The translations under genes and the position numbers were made by a program. Under the pieces are notes generated by a model. The model was not told the origin of the DNA, ran no database searches, and worked only from the letters and a program-made list of their open reading frames with translations. Shown here piece by piece: positions 44,148 through 54,380 of a stretch of DNA of 57,500 nt (positions are counted from its first letter, which is position 1; every line of letters begins with the position of its first letter). The DNA comes from Zygnema cylindricum (lineage: Eukaryota; Streptophyta; Zygnematophyceae; Zygnematales; Zygnemataceae), in the NCBI GenBank assembly GCA_037447655.1, contig JBBHKE010002709.1, positions 61,469 to 118,968 of the forward strand. Direction: 5' to 3'.

Positions 44148-44924
44148 GTATGGCCCCATGTGGCTAAGTTCGGGTTTTTTTCTGTCGTTTTCCTTTCAAA
44201 CTTAGCGTCGTACTGCCTAAGTTGCGACCCTACGAAGAAATCGCAAATTTGTATAGTACAATTTGCGTCATTATCTAACTTAGGATGTACGAAAATTTGT
44301 CGTCTTGCGTTTTTTCGACCCAATGTCACGTCATCTTCAAACTTGTCATAAAACACATCGGCAATGTGTTTTAAGCTGAGTAAAATCGGTTTACACCAAT
44401 AGGAAAACAAATTTTCACGTGTGAAATTTTTTCATAATTTTTTGACAAGAAAAAAAGAACGGGGTTGTTGGGTTTTGTCCGGTGGTACCGTGTAAGGTTT
44501 TTTATTTTGCAGGGGTCTCGATGTTGCGGTGTCATTTCACGCAAAGTTGAAAAATCTGCGAAGGTGAAAAATCTGCGAAGTCATGGTGGCCGGACAGGCG
44601 AGGTTTACGCAAAGGCATGTCCTACAGCCACGGCTGCAAGGTTGTATGTCTACGATGTCACGCAATGACATGCAATATGCCAAATCGTTTCAAAAACTAC
44701 AATGTGTCTTGCGACACTTCTAAAAGTTTCGAAAAAATACGGAGCGGCAAAGACAAATTGTACACGATGACATCCGTCACGGGTATTGCTGACGTATACA
44801 GTCGTCACAAACTTAAGTAACAATCTCGAGAGAACACATAAAGACACTTAAAATCCGGGTTCGCCAGATCCACGTAAAATCCAGAGTAAGTACGCTAAGT
44901 TAGAACTACATGGGGCCGTACCCT
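44148..44924. mobile_element. DNA transposon family T, copy B (left end truncated)
   Basis: Same as 42405-43181, but its left edge lacks GGG and the TTAA: sequence changes at the duplication breakpoint (TATTAGC then GTATGGCCCC). The right end and TTAA are intact. It came with the segmental duplication rather than by its own transposition. Confidence 0.8.
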
Positions 44925-45395
44925 TAAAGACGAAAAAAACATTAACACTTATATTTCAAAATCTGTGTACCCGACGCCCAACCGGCTATGTCACGCTCCA
45001 AAATTGTTAACCGTTACCCGAGACGCGTTCACTAAAATAAAAGTTAACCGAATCTCGGTTTCTCGCTACTACCCGTTGTTGTCCATAGCCTATTTTAGCC
45101 ATGGATTACCCTCGGAAGCACCACAGACTACCCCTCAAACAGTTGTGTTTCAGACAGCACAGATTACTCCACCATAAATAAAACCCCCTCAAACTGCAAC
45201 AATAGGCATTATACTATAGACACTGTAAGTTCCCAAAGTTACAGCCAAATCCACCAAGGAATCTAAAAGATATAAGCTCCAGAGTTTCACAAAAACAGTT
45301 GACAGCTTCACAAACTAACCACTTAGACTTCTCACAGAATCTTAAAGAGATAACAGAAAAGAATGAAACTGCACACACATATAGATTATATATCA
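44148..45395. repeat. Segmental duplication, copy B
   Basis: Partner of 42405-43652. Here the LTR continues beyond 45395 into the complete retrotransposon, so copy B carries the original retrotransposon and copy A is the derived, truncated one. Confidence 0.9.
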
Positions 45396-46250
45396 TAGAA
45401 TAACTTCACAAAGTTTCACATGAAAACACCAAATAGGGTGATCACACCAACAGGTCAAAGATGCAGAAAACAGTTTGCCATTGCTTTGGTAAACTTGACT
45501 ATGATAATGAGAATAAACTAAGTCCTATAATTTATACACCCAGGCTCACTACTGATTCTACGGAGGCATACCAGCCGTACACTAACTACCAGCTACATCT
45601 ATTAATGTTAATATACCAGAATACTTCTATATATTGTCAAACTGAGTAAATCTACACTAATAACTAATACACATAAGGACAAACCATTGTTGTTTCAAAT
45701 ATTTACAAGTACACGCAATCAAACAAAATTGTATGCTGAGTCACTCAATGAAACGATGTCATGTCATCCAAATCAACCGTACCGTAATCGCGTCCTTTGA
45801 AATAAATCCGGCGTGTCACATATAAGGTACACGTCATTTGCGATAAATGTCGTTTGTCCCATTAGATTCCGACGGCCAGCGTATTCTTTTAAAATATCTC
45901 GAATACTAATCGTCGGATCGCTTCGCGATCCGCCGTCCATTTCCTAGCGAATTCCGTGCCACTCAATTAGTCCATTAATTTACTACTACATTTTTAATTC
46001 CCCCAAATTACGTACGCCTCATACCGTATTATCAAGGCTACATTAAAATGGGTGTGTACGAAATTAAGTCTTTAAAACAACATTCCCCTAAAGACTTTCG
46101 TTCATCCTTGAGTCAACCTTTTTTTATATTTCACTACAGTAAATTAAACGGCGTACACTTTCACAAATATCAAATCAACACTTAGCATTGTACTGAATAA
46201 GTACGCATGAAACACAATGTACACGAAACTAAATATTCAAAATGCCAACA
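45077..46250 (-). repeat. 3' LTR of the non-autonomous copia-type element
   Basis: On the minus strand starts TGTTGGCATTTTGAATATTT and ends CTATGGACAACA. A polypurine tract, ATTCAAGGGAG, precedes it at 46251-46262. The first part (to 45395) is shared with the segmental duplication. Confidence 0.88.
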
Positions 46251-46883
46251 CTCCCTTGAATATTTAGTTGCGGCACCTGGTATAGAATAAACAGGGTGTA
46301 AGTGTCATACGTCACCACTCCTTTCGCTGCGGTGCTATGTTGCGTCGCTGCTTCGCGACGCGAACTTCTTCCGATCTGCGCTGCGATGTTGCGTCGCTGC
46401 TTGGCGACGCGAACTGCTTCCGATGATTTACCACTACTTTCGCTGCGTTTTGCCATGTCTTCCGAAATTTTCCTTCCTGAACAAGCCATTGCTTCCGCCA
46501 CCTCCTTCGTCTTTAAAAATACATAAATAAAATTTTTTGTGTCTTTTCAACTAACTCAACAAGGAAGAACACCAAATCTATAATCCTACCAAAAATATCG
46601 AATGTCAAAAGTAGTTGTCTTTATAAGACATGCCTGTAATATAAGTTTTTCCAAAATTAAAATTTCTCTAAATTCACGTTCTCCAAAAATGTCCTTTAGA
46701 AAATTATTTCTCCCGCTCTCTTCACTTGATGACTTTGTGAGCATGTTTTCTTCTGTCATTGATCCTTTGTCTTTTCTTAAATTTTACATTTATGTCACAA
46801 TTTTCTACTCGTGTAATGTCTAAAATACAAATTTTTTGTTTTACCTTTATGTTTTTCTCCATAGATTTGCTACTCCCATTAAC
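46251..46883 (-). other. Interior region after the gag frame, no pol
   Basis: About 630 bp between the gag frame end and the polypurine tract. It contains a duplicated GC-rich word (GTTGCGTCGCTGCTT, near 46338 and 46390) able to pair locally. A 90-codon frame here has no known domain. Confidence 0.5.
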
Positions 46884-48392
46884 TTAATTCATCTGAGAAA
46901 TTTTAATTTTGATTCTTCTTCTTTTCAGCTGCACTCTTTTCTTCCTATTTTCCTTTCTTATATTTCTAACTTTTGCATTTCTATTACATTTTTTACTCCC
47001 ACAAACTTTTTTTCTCACTCCAATTTTCGGAACATTTTTTCTTTGTTCTTCTCCTATTTCACCAATTTCCACATCCACCATATTTCTAGTTTCTGCTTCT
47101 AAGTGTCCATCTCTTCCTTCAACTCCTCTTACTTCAGTTAACAAACTCTCTTGTAAGCAAATTCCACTTACCGATTTGTCATCTGATAAGGTCACAAAAA
47201 TCGTGTCCTTCTCTCTTTCGTCCTTCACCACACTATCTTCGATGACATAACTCTTTCCACATGTTTCCACATTATACACCTCATTCCTAATTCCAATTTT
47301 CTTCATATCTTCGCACGGTCTTTCTCTAAAAACTGGGTTTAATTTTTTAGTCTTTATGTTTAAGTATTTTCCGGCTTCCACTTCCAAGTGACCTTCACTT
47401 CCTCCATTTTTTCTTACTTCAATAAAACCTTCATCCTGTAACTCTTTGTTACTCACCAATCTATCGTCGGGAAAAGGGACAGACACCAAATCCTTTCCTG
47501 TCACCTCCTTCTTCACTCCATTTCGAACAACACAGAAGGTCGATAAATAAATAAATTTGTCAACACACGGTGTATGCCTTTTGTCATCTATCGAGTCTTG
47601 TCTCTCACTCGCGAAAGCACTTGATTCCCTTCTTGTTGGGGGTCGAACTAGGTTGTTGTCTGATCCAACTCTGAAATTCCCTGTAACACATGCACTTTTA
47701 TACGATGGACATACCCTAAAGGTATGTCCGGTATATCCTAAATCATTACAGTAAAAACAATTCTTAGGCCGATCTCCAAACTCACTATTACCTTAAATTT
47801 TCTGAAACTGAGACTTAGATTCCTTTATATTCCTTTCACTTGATAAAACCTTTCTATTAGCCTCTTCATCTAGAACAACTCGTCTAGCTACAGTTAAGCT
47901 CCATTCCTTTTTATCAATTAAAGTCAATCGATCTAGTGCACTCTTATATTCTTTACGTAGACTTCTCATTAACAAGATAGCTTGTTGAACATCTATAAAG
48001 TTTCCTCTTGCCATATCATTTTCCGCAAATAATACTTGTAAGTCAATACAGTGTTTCTCCATACTACCTCCTACATACTTGTGTTCAACTATTTTGGTAA
48101 CACTACTACGCCAATGATATAAAGACGTCTTTGCATACATACATTCTAAGCGCTTCCATAATTCAGCTGCCTTTTTAAAACTTAGGTGTGACATTACTAA
48201 ATCCTCAGTGAAGGAGTTCTTGATAACCCTTAGACACTCATGATTTTTCCTTTTCCATCCATTTGATGTTTCGGCCAAGGTATCGTCCACCACATCTATT
48301 AGCTCCCTCATCTCGAAGTACCTCTCAAGCGCACACTTCCAGAAGTGATATTTTGATACATCAAATATAGGTAGCCATGGGTGTGGGCCCAT
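46884..48392 (-). pseudogene. gag: Copia-type gag with zinc knuckle and duplicated acidic module, one in-frame stop
   Basis: One reading frame from 48392 (or 48422 upstream) to 46884 with a single TAA at 47793-47795. The N-terminal 200 codons match copia gag (WLPIFDVSKYHFWKCALERY, ELWKRLECMYAKTSLYHWRS, LMRSLRKEYKSALDRL). After the stop the frame continues with a knuckle-like CFYCNDLGYTGHTFRVC, in which the C-to-H spacing is longer than the usual C-x2-C-x4-H-x4-C. The final 210 codons contain a tandem pair of about 95-codon modules, each with a SDD/PDD...VS..LQ...EVR...GHLE.E pattern, and a basic tail (RKENRKKRVQLKRRRIKIK). I do not recognise that module. The stop may have arisen after insertion. 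Confidence 0.75.
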
Positions 48393-48396
48393 AACC
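48383..48396 (-). promoter_or_regulatory. Primer-binding site for an internal (half) initiator tRNA-Met
   Basis: Directly after the 5' LTR the minus strand reads GGTTATGGGCCCAC. From memory of plant initiator tRNA-Met, the anticodon arm reads GTGGGCCCATAACC, exactly complementary over 14 nt. This is the Drosophila copia mode, in which a tRNA half cut in the anticodon loop primes synthesis, not the usual 3' CCA end. The ATG in the site is complementary to the CAU anticodon and is in frame with gag. Confidence 0.75.
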
Positions 48397-49589
48397 TGTT
48401 GTCCATAGCCTATTTCAGCCATGGATTACCCTCTGAAGCACCACACCCTCTGAAGCACCAGAGACTACCCGTCAAACAGTTGTGTTTGAGACAGCACAGA
48501 TTACTCCACCATAAATAAAACCCCCTCAAACTGTAACAATAGGCATTATACTATAGACACTGTAAGTTCCCAAAGTTACGGCCAAATCCACCAAGGAATC
48601 TAGAAGATATAAGCTCCAGAGTTTCACAAAATCAGTTGACAGCTTCACAAACTAACCACTTAGACTTCTCACAGAATCTTAAAGAGATAACAGAATAAAA
48701 TGAAACTGCACACACATGTAGAATCTATATCATAGAATAACTTCACAAATTTTCACATGAAAAAACCAAACAAGGTGATCACACTAACATGTCAGAGATG
48801 CAGAAACTAGTTTGCCATTGCTTTGATAAACTTGATTGTGATAATGAGAATAAACTAAGTCTTATAAATTATACACTCAGGCTCACTACTGATTGTACGC
48901 AGACATACTAGCCGTACACTAACTACCAGCTACATCTGTTAATGTTACTATACCAGAATACTTATATATATTGTCAAAATGAGTAAATCTACACTAATAA
49001 CTAATACACATAAGGACAAACCATTGTTGTTTCAAATATTTACAAGTACACGCAATCTAACAAAATCGTATGCTGAGTCACTCAATGAAACGATGTCATG
49101 TCATCCAACTCAACCGTACCGTAATCGCGTCATTTGAAATAAATCCGGCGTGTCACATAAAAGGTACACGTTATTTGCGATAAATGTCGTTTGTCCCATT
49201 AGATTCCGTACGGCCAGCGTATTTTTTTAAAACATTTCGAATATTAATCGTCGGATCGCTTCGCGATCCTTCCTCCATTTCCTAGCGCATTCCGTGCCAC
49301 TCAATTAGTCCATTAATTTTACTACTACATTTAATTCCCCCAAATTACGTACGCCTCATACCGTATTATCAAGGCTACATTAAAATGGGTGTGTACAAAA
49401 TTAAGTGTTTAAAATAACATTCCCTCAAAGACTTGATTTCGTTCATCCTTGAGTCAACCTTTTTTTATATTTCACTACAGTAAATTAAACACTGTACACT
49501 TTCACAAATATCAATTTGACACTTAGCATTGTACTGAATAAGTACGCATGAAACACAATGTACACGAAACTAGATATTCAAAACCAACA
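48397..49589 (-). repeat. 5' LTR of the non-autonomous copia-type element
   Basis: Minus strand starts TGTTGGTTTTGAATATCTAG and ends GGACAACA just before the primer site. Slightly longer than the 3' LTR because of a small tandem duplication near the end (GTGGTGCTTCAGAGGG twice, about 48430-48465). Confidence 0.88.
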
Positions 49590-49594
49590 CCCGC

Positions 49595-51330
49595 ACCCTC
49601 CCGTACCCTAATAAGTATAAAATTAATGGTACACTAATTATGTCGCGACTTTTTTTGGCCAAAAATCATAAAATAGAGTTAACAACACTATTTGAGGAAG
49701 TGCACCAAAATTCGCCACGTCACCTTGCACTATAATAGTGTTATTAATTATAATTTTGCATTTACACTTATTTTTCTTTATCACTAATAATGATGGGCGG
49801 TGTATTTGATAATGATCACTTATCGAACGGTGAGAGGGTCCTGATATATCGTTACAAAACGAACAAATTCTTTATTGCCGATAAGTGTAAAAAATATAGT
49901 ATACTATACCATAGTACTATTTATACTATATCATAGTACTATACAAAATATTGTATTATATTTCACACATTATATTACATGGCATGCCACGTCATGTTGT
50001 CCATAAAAAAACAATGCAAGTATACATTATAAAATATAAACCGTACAATTATCGCAATAATTATACGACCAATATTTATCGTTGATATATCGCGATATAT
50101 TGTATCGAAATAACTAAGTTACCGATGTATCGAGCCAATACATCGATTATCACTAGGTCAAAAAGTGGTATACATTGGTTATCGAAAAATGGATGCCAAT
50201 ACACAATAGTACACCATGTATCGCTACTAGCGTTAATAATATTTTCGACGCTTAAAACATCTTTTCTCCTTATACAATTGTCCAATTTTCAATTTGGGAC
50301 TGCTAATCAAAATCCGAGAATCTTACCTTTCAATAGCCACCGTCAAATCTAAAATCCAACATTTGTGCACGGAGAAAAGATGTATTAAATGGCAAAAAAA
50401 AACATCAACACTAATAGCGATTCGCTGTGTACTGTACTGTAATAATTACTTTTGTACCATATTTTCAGTTCGAATTTGAATAAGCGCTAAAGATAGTATG
50501 CCTTACATCAGATGTCGCAAAAGTCAAAATTTCACATAACCGAATTCGACATTTTAGTTTTTTTCAAAATTTGAACACCCGACGCCCGCGGTATGTCACA
50601 CTCCTAAATTGTTACTCGGTACCCGATACGCGTTTACTAAAATAAAAGTTAACCGAAACTCGATTTCTCGCAACTACCCTTACCGGGCCGTACCCGGAAA
50701 AGTACAAAATTAATGGTACATCTACCTCATACGTTCCACCGTTCTAAGATACCAAGAGTACAAAGTGCAATAATGTTGTTAAGTATGGATAATACTGTGT
50801 TGTACAATTCTACAGTGTAATGGAACGTACCTACTAAACATTCATTTTTTTTTGTTTTTTGCTAACCCGGCCATACCCGAATTTGTTTTTTTAATCACCT
50901 AGCAGTATCTGGCCGGCCCCCAATATTTGGCACCCGAATCCATTTCGGATCCGACGTGGGCAAGCGGGTACCGGACGGCTACGGATTCGAGAAGCCGATT
51001 GCGATAACTGCCTTGCATTTAGATGTCAAACGGTGTGGTATCTAACGGTACGATATAGCCAGAGAAGTCGACAAAAGACGTGATTCGCTTAGAGTTCTTC
51101 GTTGTTGTAATTCTATTGATTCCATTCGTCGACACAATTCGCTGATTCAAACAAGCTTTTCTAGATAGTGCCGAATCTAAGTTAGTACAAACCCAAATGA
51201 CTGACACCCTGACAGTCAGAACCCCAATACAACTTCACCCCTATGAAATAAGATTTTTTGTGTGCTCAATTCCCCCACAAAATGCAAAGTTAGAATATGA
51301 GTATTTGGACACATTCCCCCACTTTGACTT
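49595..51330. other. Non-coding interval, old repeats
   Basis: No gene. Includes ATAGTACTAT repeated around 49910-49945, TATATCGCGATATATTG near 50084-50100, the empty-site relatives of the foldback element (about 50200-50370) and TTAA element (about 50385), and a 100 bp block (50577-50690) related to the spacers at 43220 and 44963. Confidence 0.55.
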
Positions 51331-51336
51331 TCCCTT

Positions 51337-51450
51337 ATAAATGCAGCCACCTTAGCAAGAAAAAACTCTGACCGAGTACACACCTATATAGCGTGGACTC
51401 TCTTGAGTTCGCAGCAAAAAAAATCACTGAAAATGGTCAACTGGGTGAGT
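51337..51450 (+). promoter_or_regulatory. TATA-like element and possible mini first exon
   Basis: CCTTATAAATG at about 51334-51344, then ATG at 51433 starting M-V-N-W followed by GTGAGT. The arrangement suggests a promoter and a very short first exon with a splice donor, but no downstream exon can be matched. The duplicate at 52500 has lost the ATG (ACG). Confidence 0.25.
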
Positions 51451-51875
51451 TGATATTCAATGGAAAAGTTTATCGATTTATACATATGCACTATGAGAAA
51501 AAAACGCTTACCTACTATTTTTCGAAGACCTAAACCCCACTCTAAAACCTCTACTACTAAAGTACGACACTAATCACAGGACTGTACCATACATGAAAGC
51601 ATGAAAGTACAAGTGCCAGAGTACTTTCTATACGACATTTGTACGGCATGTCCATACTGGTGACATCTGTCACATGCACACTTGTTGTCTTGGGCTCCAA
51701 AGATTTCGTTAACCCGTATGATGTTGCCACGTGTCATCCGGAGTGGCGGCGTCCAAAACTACTAAAACGTGCTTTCCACGATATTGCCTCCTACCACGGC
51801 CGTCCGATGAAGACTGACTTCTGATATTAGCTGTCGAAACAAATGTGTCGCACATTTGTTTCGTGCGGTACCCTA
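51388..51875. repeat. About 480 bp direct repeat, copy 1
   Basis: Diverged copy of 52497-52980. Shared anchors: GTGGACT.TCTTGAGT, TACTAAAGTACGA, TCTGTACGGC/TTTGTACGGC and GTCGAAACAAATGT. Contains a 61-codon frame without a recognisable domain. Confidence 0.75.
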
Positions 51876-52069
51876 ATTCGTTATAAAACTAACATTGTCT
51901 ATGTGATAACAATTTGTTTGTTCTATTAAATGAATTAGCCTACGTGTACATCTTTAAATATCTATCGTACGGTATATACTTTATCACTGGTCATAGACTT
52001 ATAGGATAAAGCTAACGGCTACGAGTGATTTGACGCACGCTGGGTTCCAGAATTAAATGGTGGGTCTGG

Positions 52070-52280
52070 CAAACCCTTTTTTGGTAAATATACCAATATC
52101 TACTCTTGTCTCTCTAGAAGGCCTAGGCAGCCATGGCTTTAGCTCCCTTTCTAGCCTTTAGTGTGTGCAACAAGTGTGAGGGCTTAGAGAAGGGAGTTAG
52201 AGGCACACTACCTCTGCTCTTTTTTATCCTGATACAGACCTAGAAAAAACTTCAATTTTAACACTCCCCTTATTTTCTAG
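52070..52280 (-). repeat. LTR end with polypurine tract (copia-like fragment)
   Basis: On the minus strand AAAATAAGGGGAG is followed by TGTTAAAATTGAAG at 52263, the usual polypurine tract and LTR start. The LTR continues leftward to about 52070. It contains CTAAAGCCATGGCTGCC, found again in the plus-strand fragment at 54208-54224. The interior to the right is short or lost. Confidence 0.55.
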
Positions 52281-52496
52281 TCTTCTTTTATTTCAACTCA
52301 CACTTAATGACACAAACCGAAATAACAAAAACAAATACCCCCCATGTAACAGGGTTACAAAATTATGTACAATATGCAATTTTGTGTCCTCCATTGGACT
52401 ATAGAATACAGAAAGCCTCTAGATAGTATTTAACTAACCCACTTTAAGCCACAACCACTGTTTTCCAGGAAGGCAAACTAATTGTTTGATTGCACC

Positions 52497-52980
52497 TCGG
52501 TGCAGTGTGGACTATCTTGAGTCCGTAGCAAAAAGAATCATTGAAAACGGCCAACCAGCCGATAAGTTATAAGCCGGCAAAAATGCCAATTTTATACAAA
52601 GCTTTCGTAGAGAGAGGTGACTACCTACCAAATTTCCTAAGCCCTAAACCCCTCTCACAGCCCTTATCTACTAAAGTACGAACCAATCATATGATAGTAA
52701 AGTACAGAAAGGTACTACGGCCGATGTCATTTCTGTACGGCCTGTGTACTACAAGGCCACTGAATGGACGCGTGTCACTTTTCCACTCGTCCGTACATTC
52801 CCCGGAATTCCCGCGAACGAATGTCATCCTTCCACGCGGCGCCAAGTCATGCCACGTCCATAAAAGCCAAAGTGACCATTCCGCGATCTCGGCGATGATA
52901 TGTGCCGTCGGATTAAATGCGACATTAAATGTCGACCGTCGAAACAAATGTCCGATTCATTTGTTTTGTGCGAAATGACG
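52497..52980. repeat. About 480 bp direct repeat, copy 2
   Basis: Partner of 51388-51875. A 145-codon plus-strand frame here has no counterpart in copy 1, so I do not call it a gene. Confidence 0.7.
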
Positions 52981-53129
52981 TCCGCACTTAGCGATAGCAT
53001 CCCGTACCATGTCGTATGTTGTTGTTCGCTCCCCACCATGTGAGAAACATAGAAATTGTACCCCTTGCTCGTCTAAAGATTACCACAAATGCAATAGGGA
53101 TTGTCGAAAAGGGAAGGGTGCAGCAAGCC

Positions 53130-54110
53130 AAGTTCTAAATAGGCGGAGCGGAAAATTGAGGAAAAGATAAACGGAGCATAGTGAAAATTTGTATAGTAAT
53201 AAGCGAAGTTCTGTCCCTAGGCCCCGAACACCATCGAAGTCGACTCGGCGCTTCAGCAGTATGGAGCGTTTGAAGTATATCATTCAATTCAGCGTCAAAT
53301 ACCTTATCAGCGATGAATTGTCGTGAGTAAATTCCACTAATGAGGGAAAAGAACGCGGGAACATGAGCTTGAGCCTCAACTCGAAAAAGCGCTAGATAGG
53401 ATAGTAACGCTTGTTGGAATAAGAGCAAACCCTCGTTGACATGAGAGACTGCATGAGCTAAAATAGGATTGTTGTCCACCAAAAAGCTTGAAGTAATAAC
53501 AAATGTCACCAAAGCCCAACTTCCCAGTTAAGCGGATGTTGCCAAGGTGGCTGTAGGACAAAAACCAAAACCCCACGCAAGAGATTAGTAAAGCAGCTTG
53601 CCTACAAGCGAGGAGGCCTTCTGGCAGATCAAAGATACCATGGCCGGCCTGTTGATGTAGAATTCTAAAGAGTCCATCATCAAAATCAGAAAGGGAAGAA
53701 AGTGAAAAAAAAATGGGGAGTAAAGTGTGGGCCATGTACAAAAGGTGTTGGAAAAAACGACAAGTTAAGATAGCAAACGCGACTTGTGAATCTGGAAGTT
53801 TGGGAAGGTCCTCACAATGAGAAAGGTCGTTTAACAAGGCGTCTTTAATAAACTGGCAAACAAATCATGGGCTTCAATTGGGGAACCTAGAGCCCTTATA
53901 CCCCTCTTGAGGAGTTAAAATACAAAATTTCGAGGGGAGAGGGAAAATTTGGTGGCAGATCAGCCGTGCTCGATGCGACACATTTGCTAACTTTGACGAA
54001 AAAGGTTAATATTAGAAAGTTGCTCTACAAAATGGTGAAAGGCATAAACAACTTGGTCTGGCAAACAAATGATATGAGTGTTGTCAACAACTAAAGGGAA
54101 CAAACAATTT
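53130..54110 (-). pseudogene. Unidentified helical-protein relic with frameshifts
   Basis: On the minus strand four blocks in different frames read as one plausible protein: an N-terminal block with NCLFPLVVDNTHIICLPDQV (about 54090-53980), a middle block with ASSTADLPPNFPSPLEILYF, a long block with LLNDLSHCEDLPKLPDSQVA and GLLACRQAALLISCVGFWF (53837-53520), and a last block with NNPILAHAVSHVNEGLLLFQ (53512-53220). At least three frameshifts and two stops intervene. Amino-acid use is balanced and helix-rich, unlike the surrounding non-coding DNA, so this looks like a decayed host gene or captured exon set without introns. I do not recognise the family. Confidence 0.45.
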
Positions 54111-54136
54111 GGAAAAGCCGTAGCCGATGCTCTTAT

Positions 54137-54260
54137 TGTTGAAAATAGTATTTTCTAGGTCCTATCTTTTCTATCTATGTGCAGCTTTTCTCTTAAGTCC
54201 TCCATATTTGTCGTAGTCACTAAAGCCATGGCTGCCTTCACGTAGCCAAAGCAACGAACT
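54137..54260 (+). repeat. LTR-like fragment, plus strand
   Basis: TTGTTGAAAATAGTATTTTC start and CTAAAGCCATGGCTGCC at 54208-54224 resemble the minus-strand LTR near 52263, so the two fragments are inverted with respect to each other and enclose the protein relic at 53130-54110. Similarity is short; low confidence. Confidence 0.3.
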
Positions 54261-54307
54261 GAAGAAGGAGGTAGTTTTTGCTATTGCCCAAAAGTTATGT
54301 GACTTGA

Positions 54308-54380
54308 GCAAGATTTGATCCTGGTCCCTACAAATTCCCCGCCGGTCTAACAGTCGTTCGCCTTATCTACCAAATCATAG
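54308..54380 (-). ncRNA. tRNA-derived SINE-like promoter (candidate)
   Basis: The minus strand reads TGGTAGATAAGG (A-box-like), about 40 nt later GGATCAAATC (B-box-like, consensus GGTTCGAATC), the spacing of a tRNA gene. The acceptor stem cannot be closed, so it is not a functional tRNA. It could be the head of a SINE. Confidence 0.3.

Larger units (their letters stand above)
45077..49589 (-). mobile_element. Non-autonomous copia-type LTR retrotransposon (gag only)
   Basis: Two LTRs (45077-46250 and 48397-49589) in the same orientation, bounded TG...CA with short inverted ends TGTTG/CAACA. Flanks are CCCGT (45072-45076) and CCCGC (49590-49594), or ACCCG on both sides if the ends are shifted by one base. 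The interior (46251-48396) holds gag and its zinc knuckle but no protease, integrase or reverse transcriptase, so it depends on a helper element. Primer site and polypurine tract are both present. Older flanking sequence matches 50577-50700, where the element is absent. Confidence 0.88.

Noticed and set aside
43874-44410. 178-codon minus-strand frame as a gene
   Set aside because: Its two halves come from either side of a duplication breakpoint. The matching copy at 42350-42667 is open only for the first half. No domain.
46884-47516. Independent 210-codon gene
   Set aside because: It is in the same frame as the upstream gag, separated only by a single TAA and a zinc knuckle, so it is the C-terminal part of the retrotransposon gag frame.
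52541-52978. 145-codon plus-strand frame
   Set aside because: The frame is not maintained in the duplicated copy at 51388-51875, and no domain or codon pattern supports coding.
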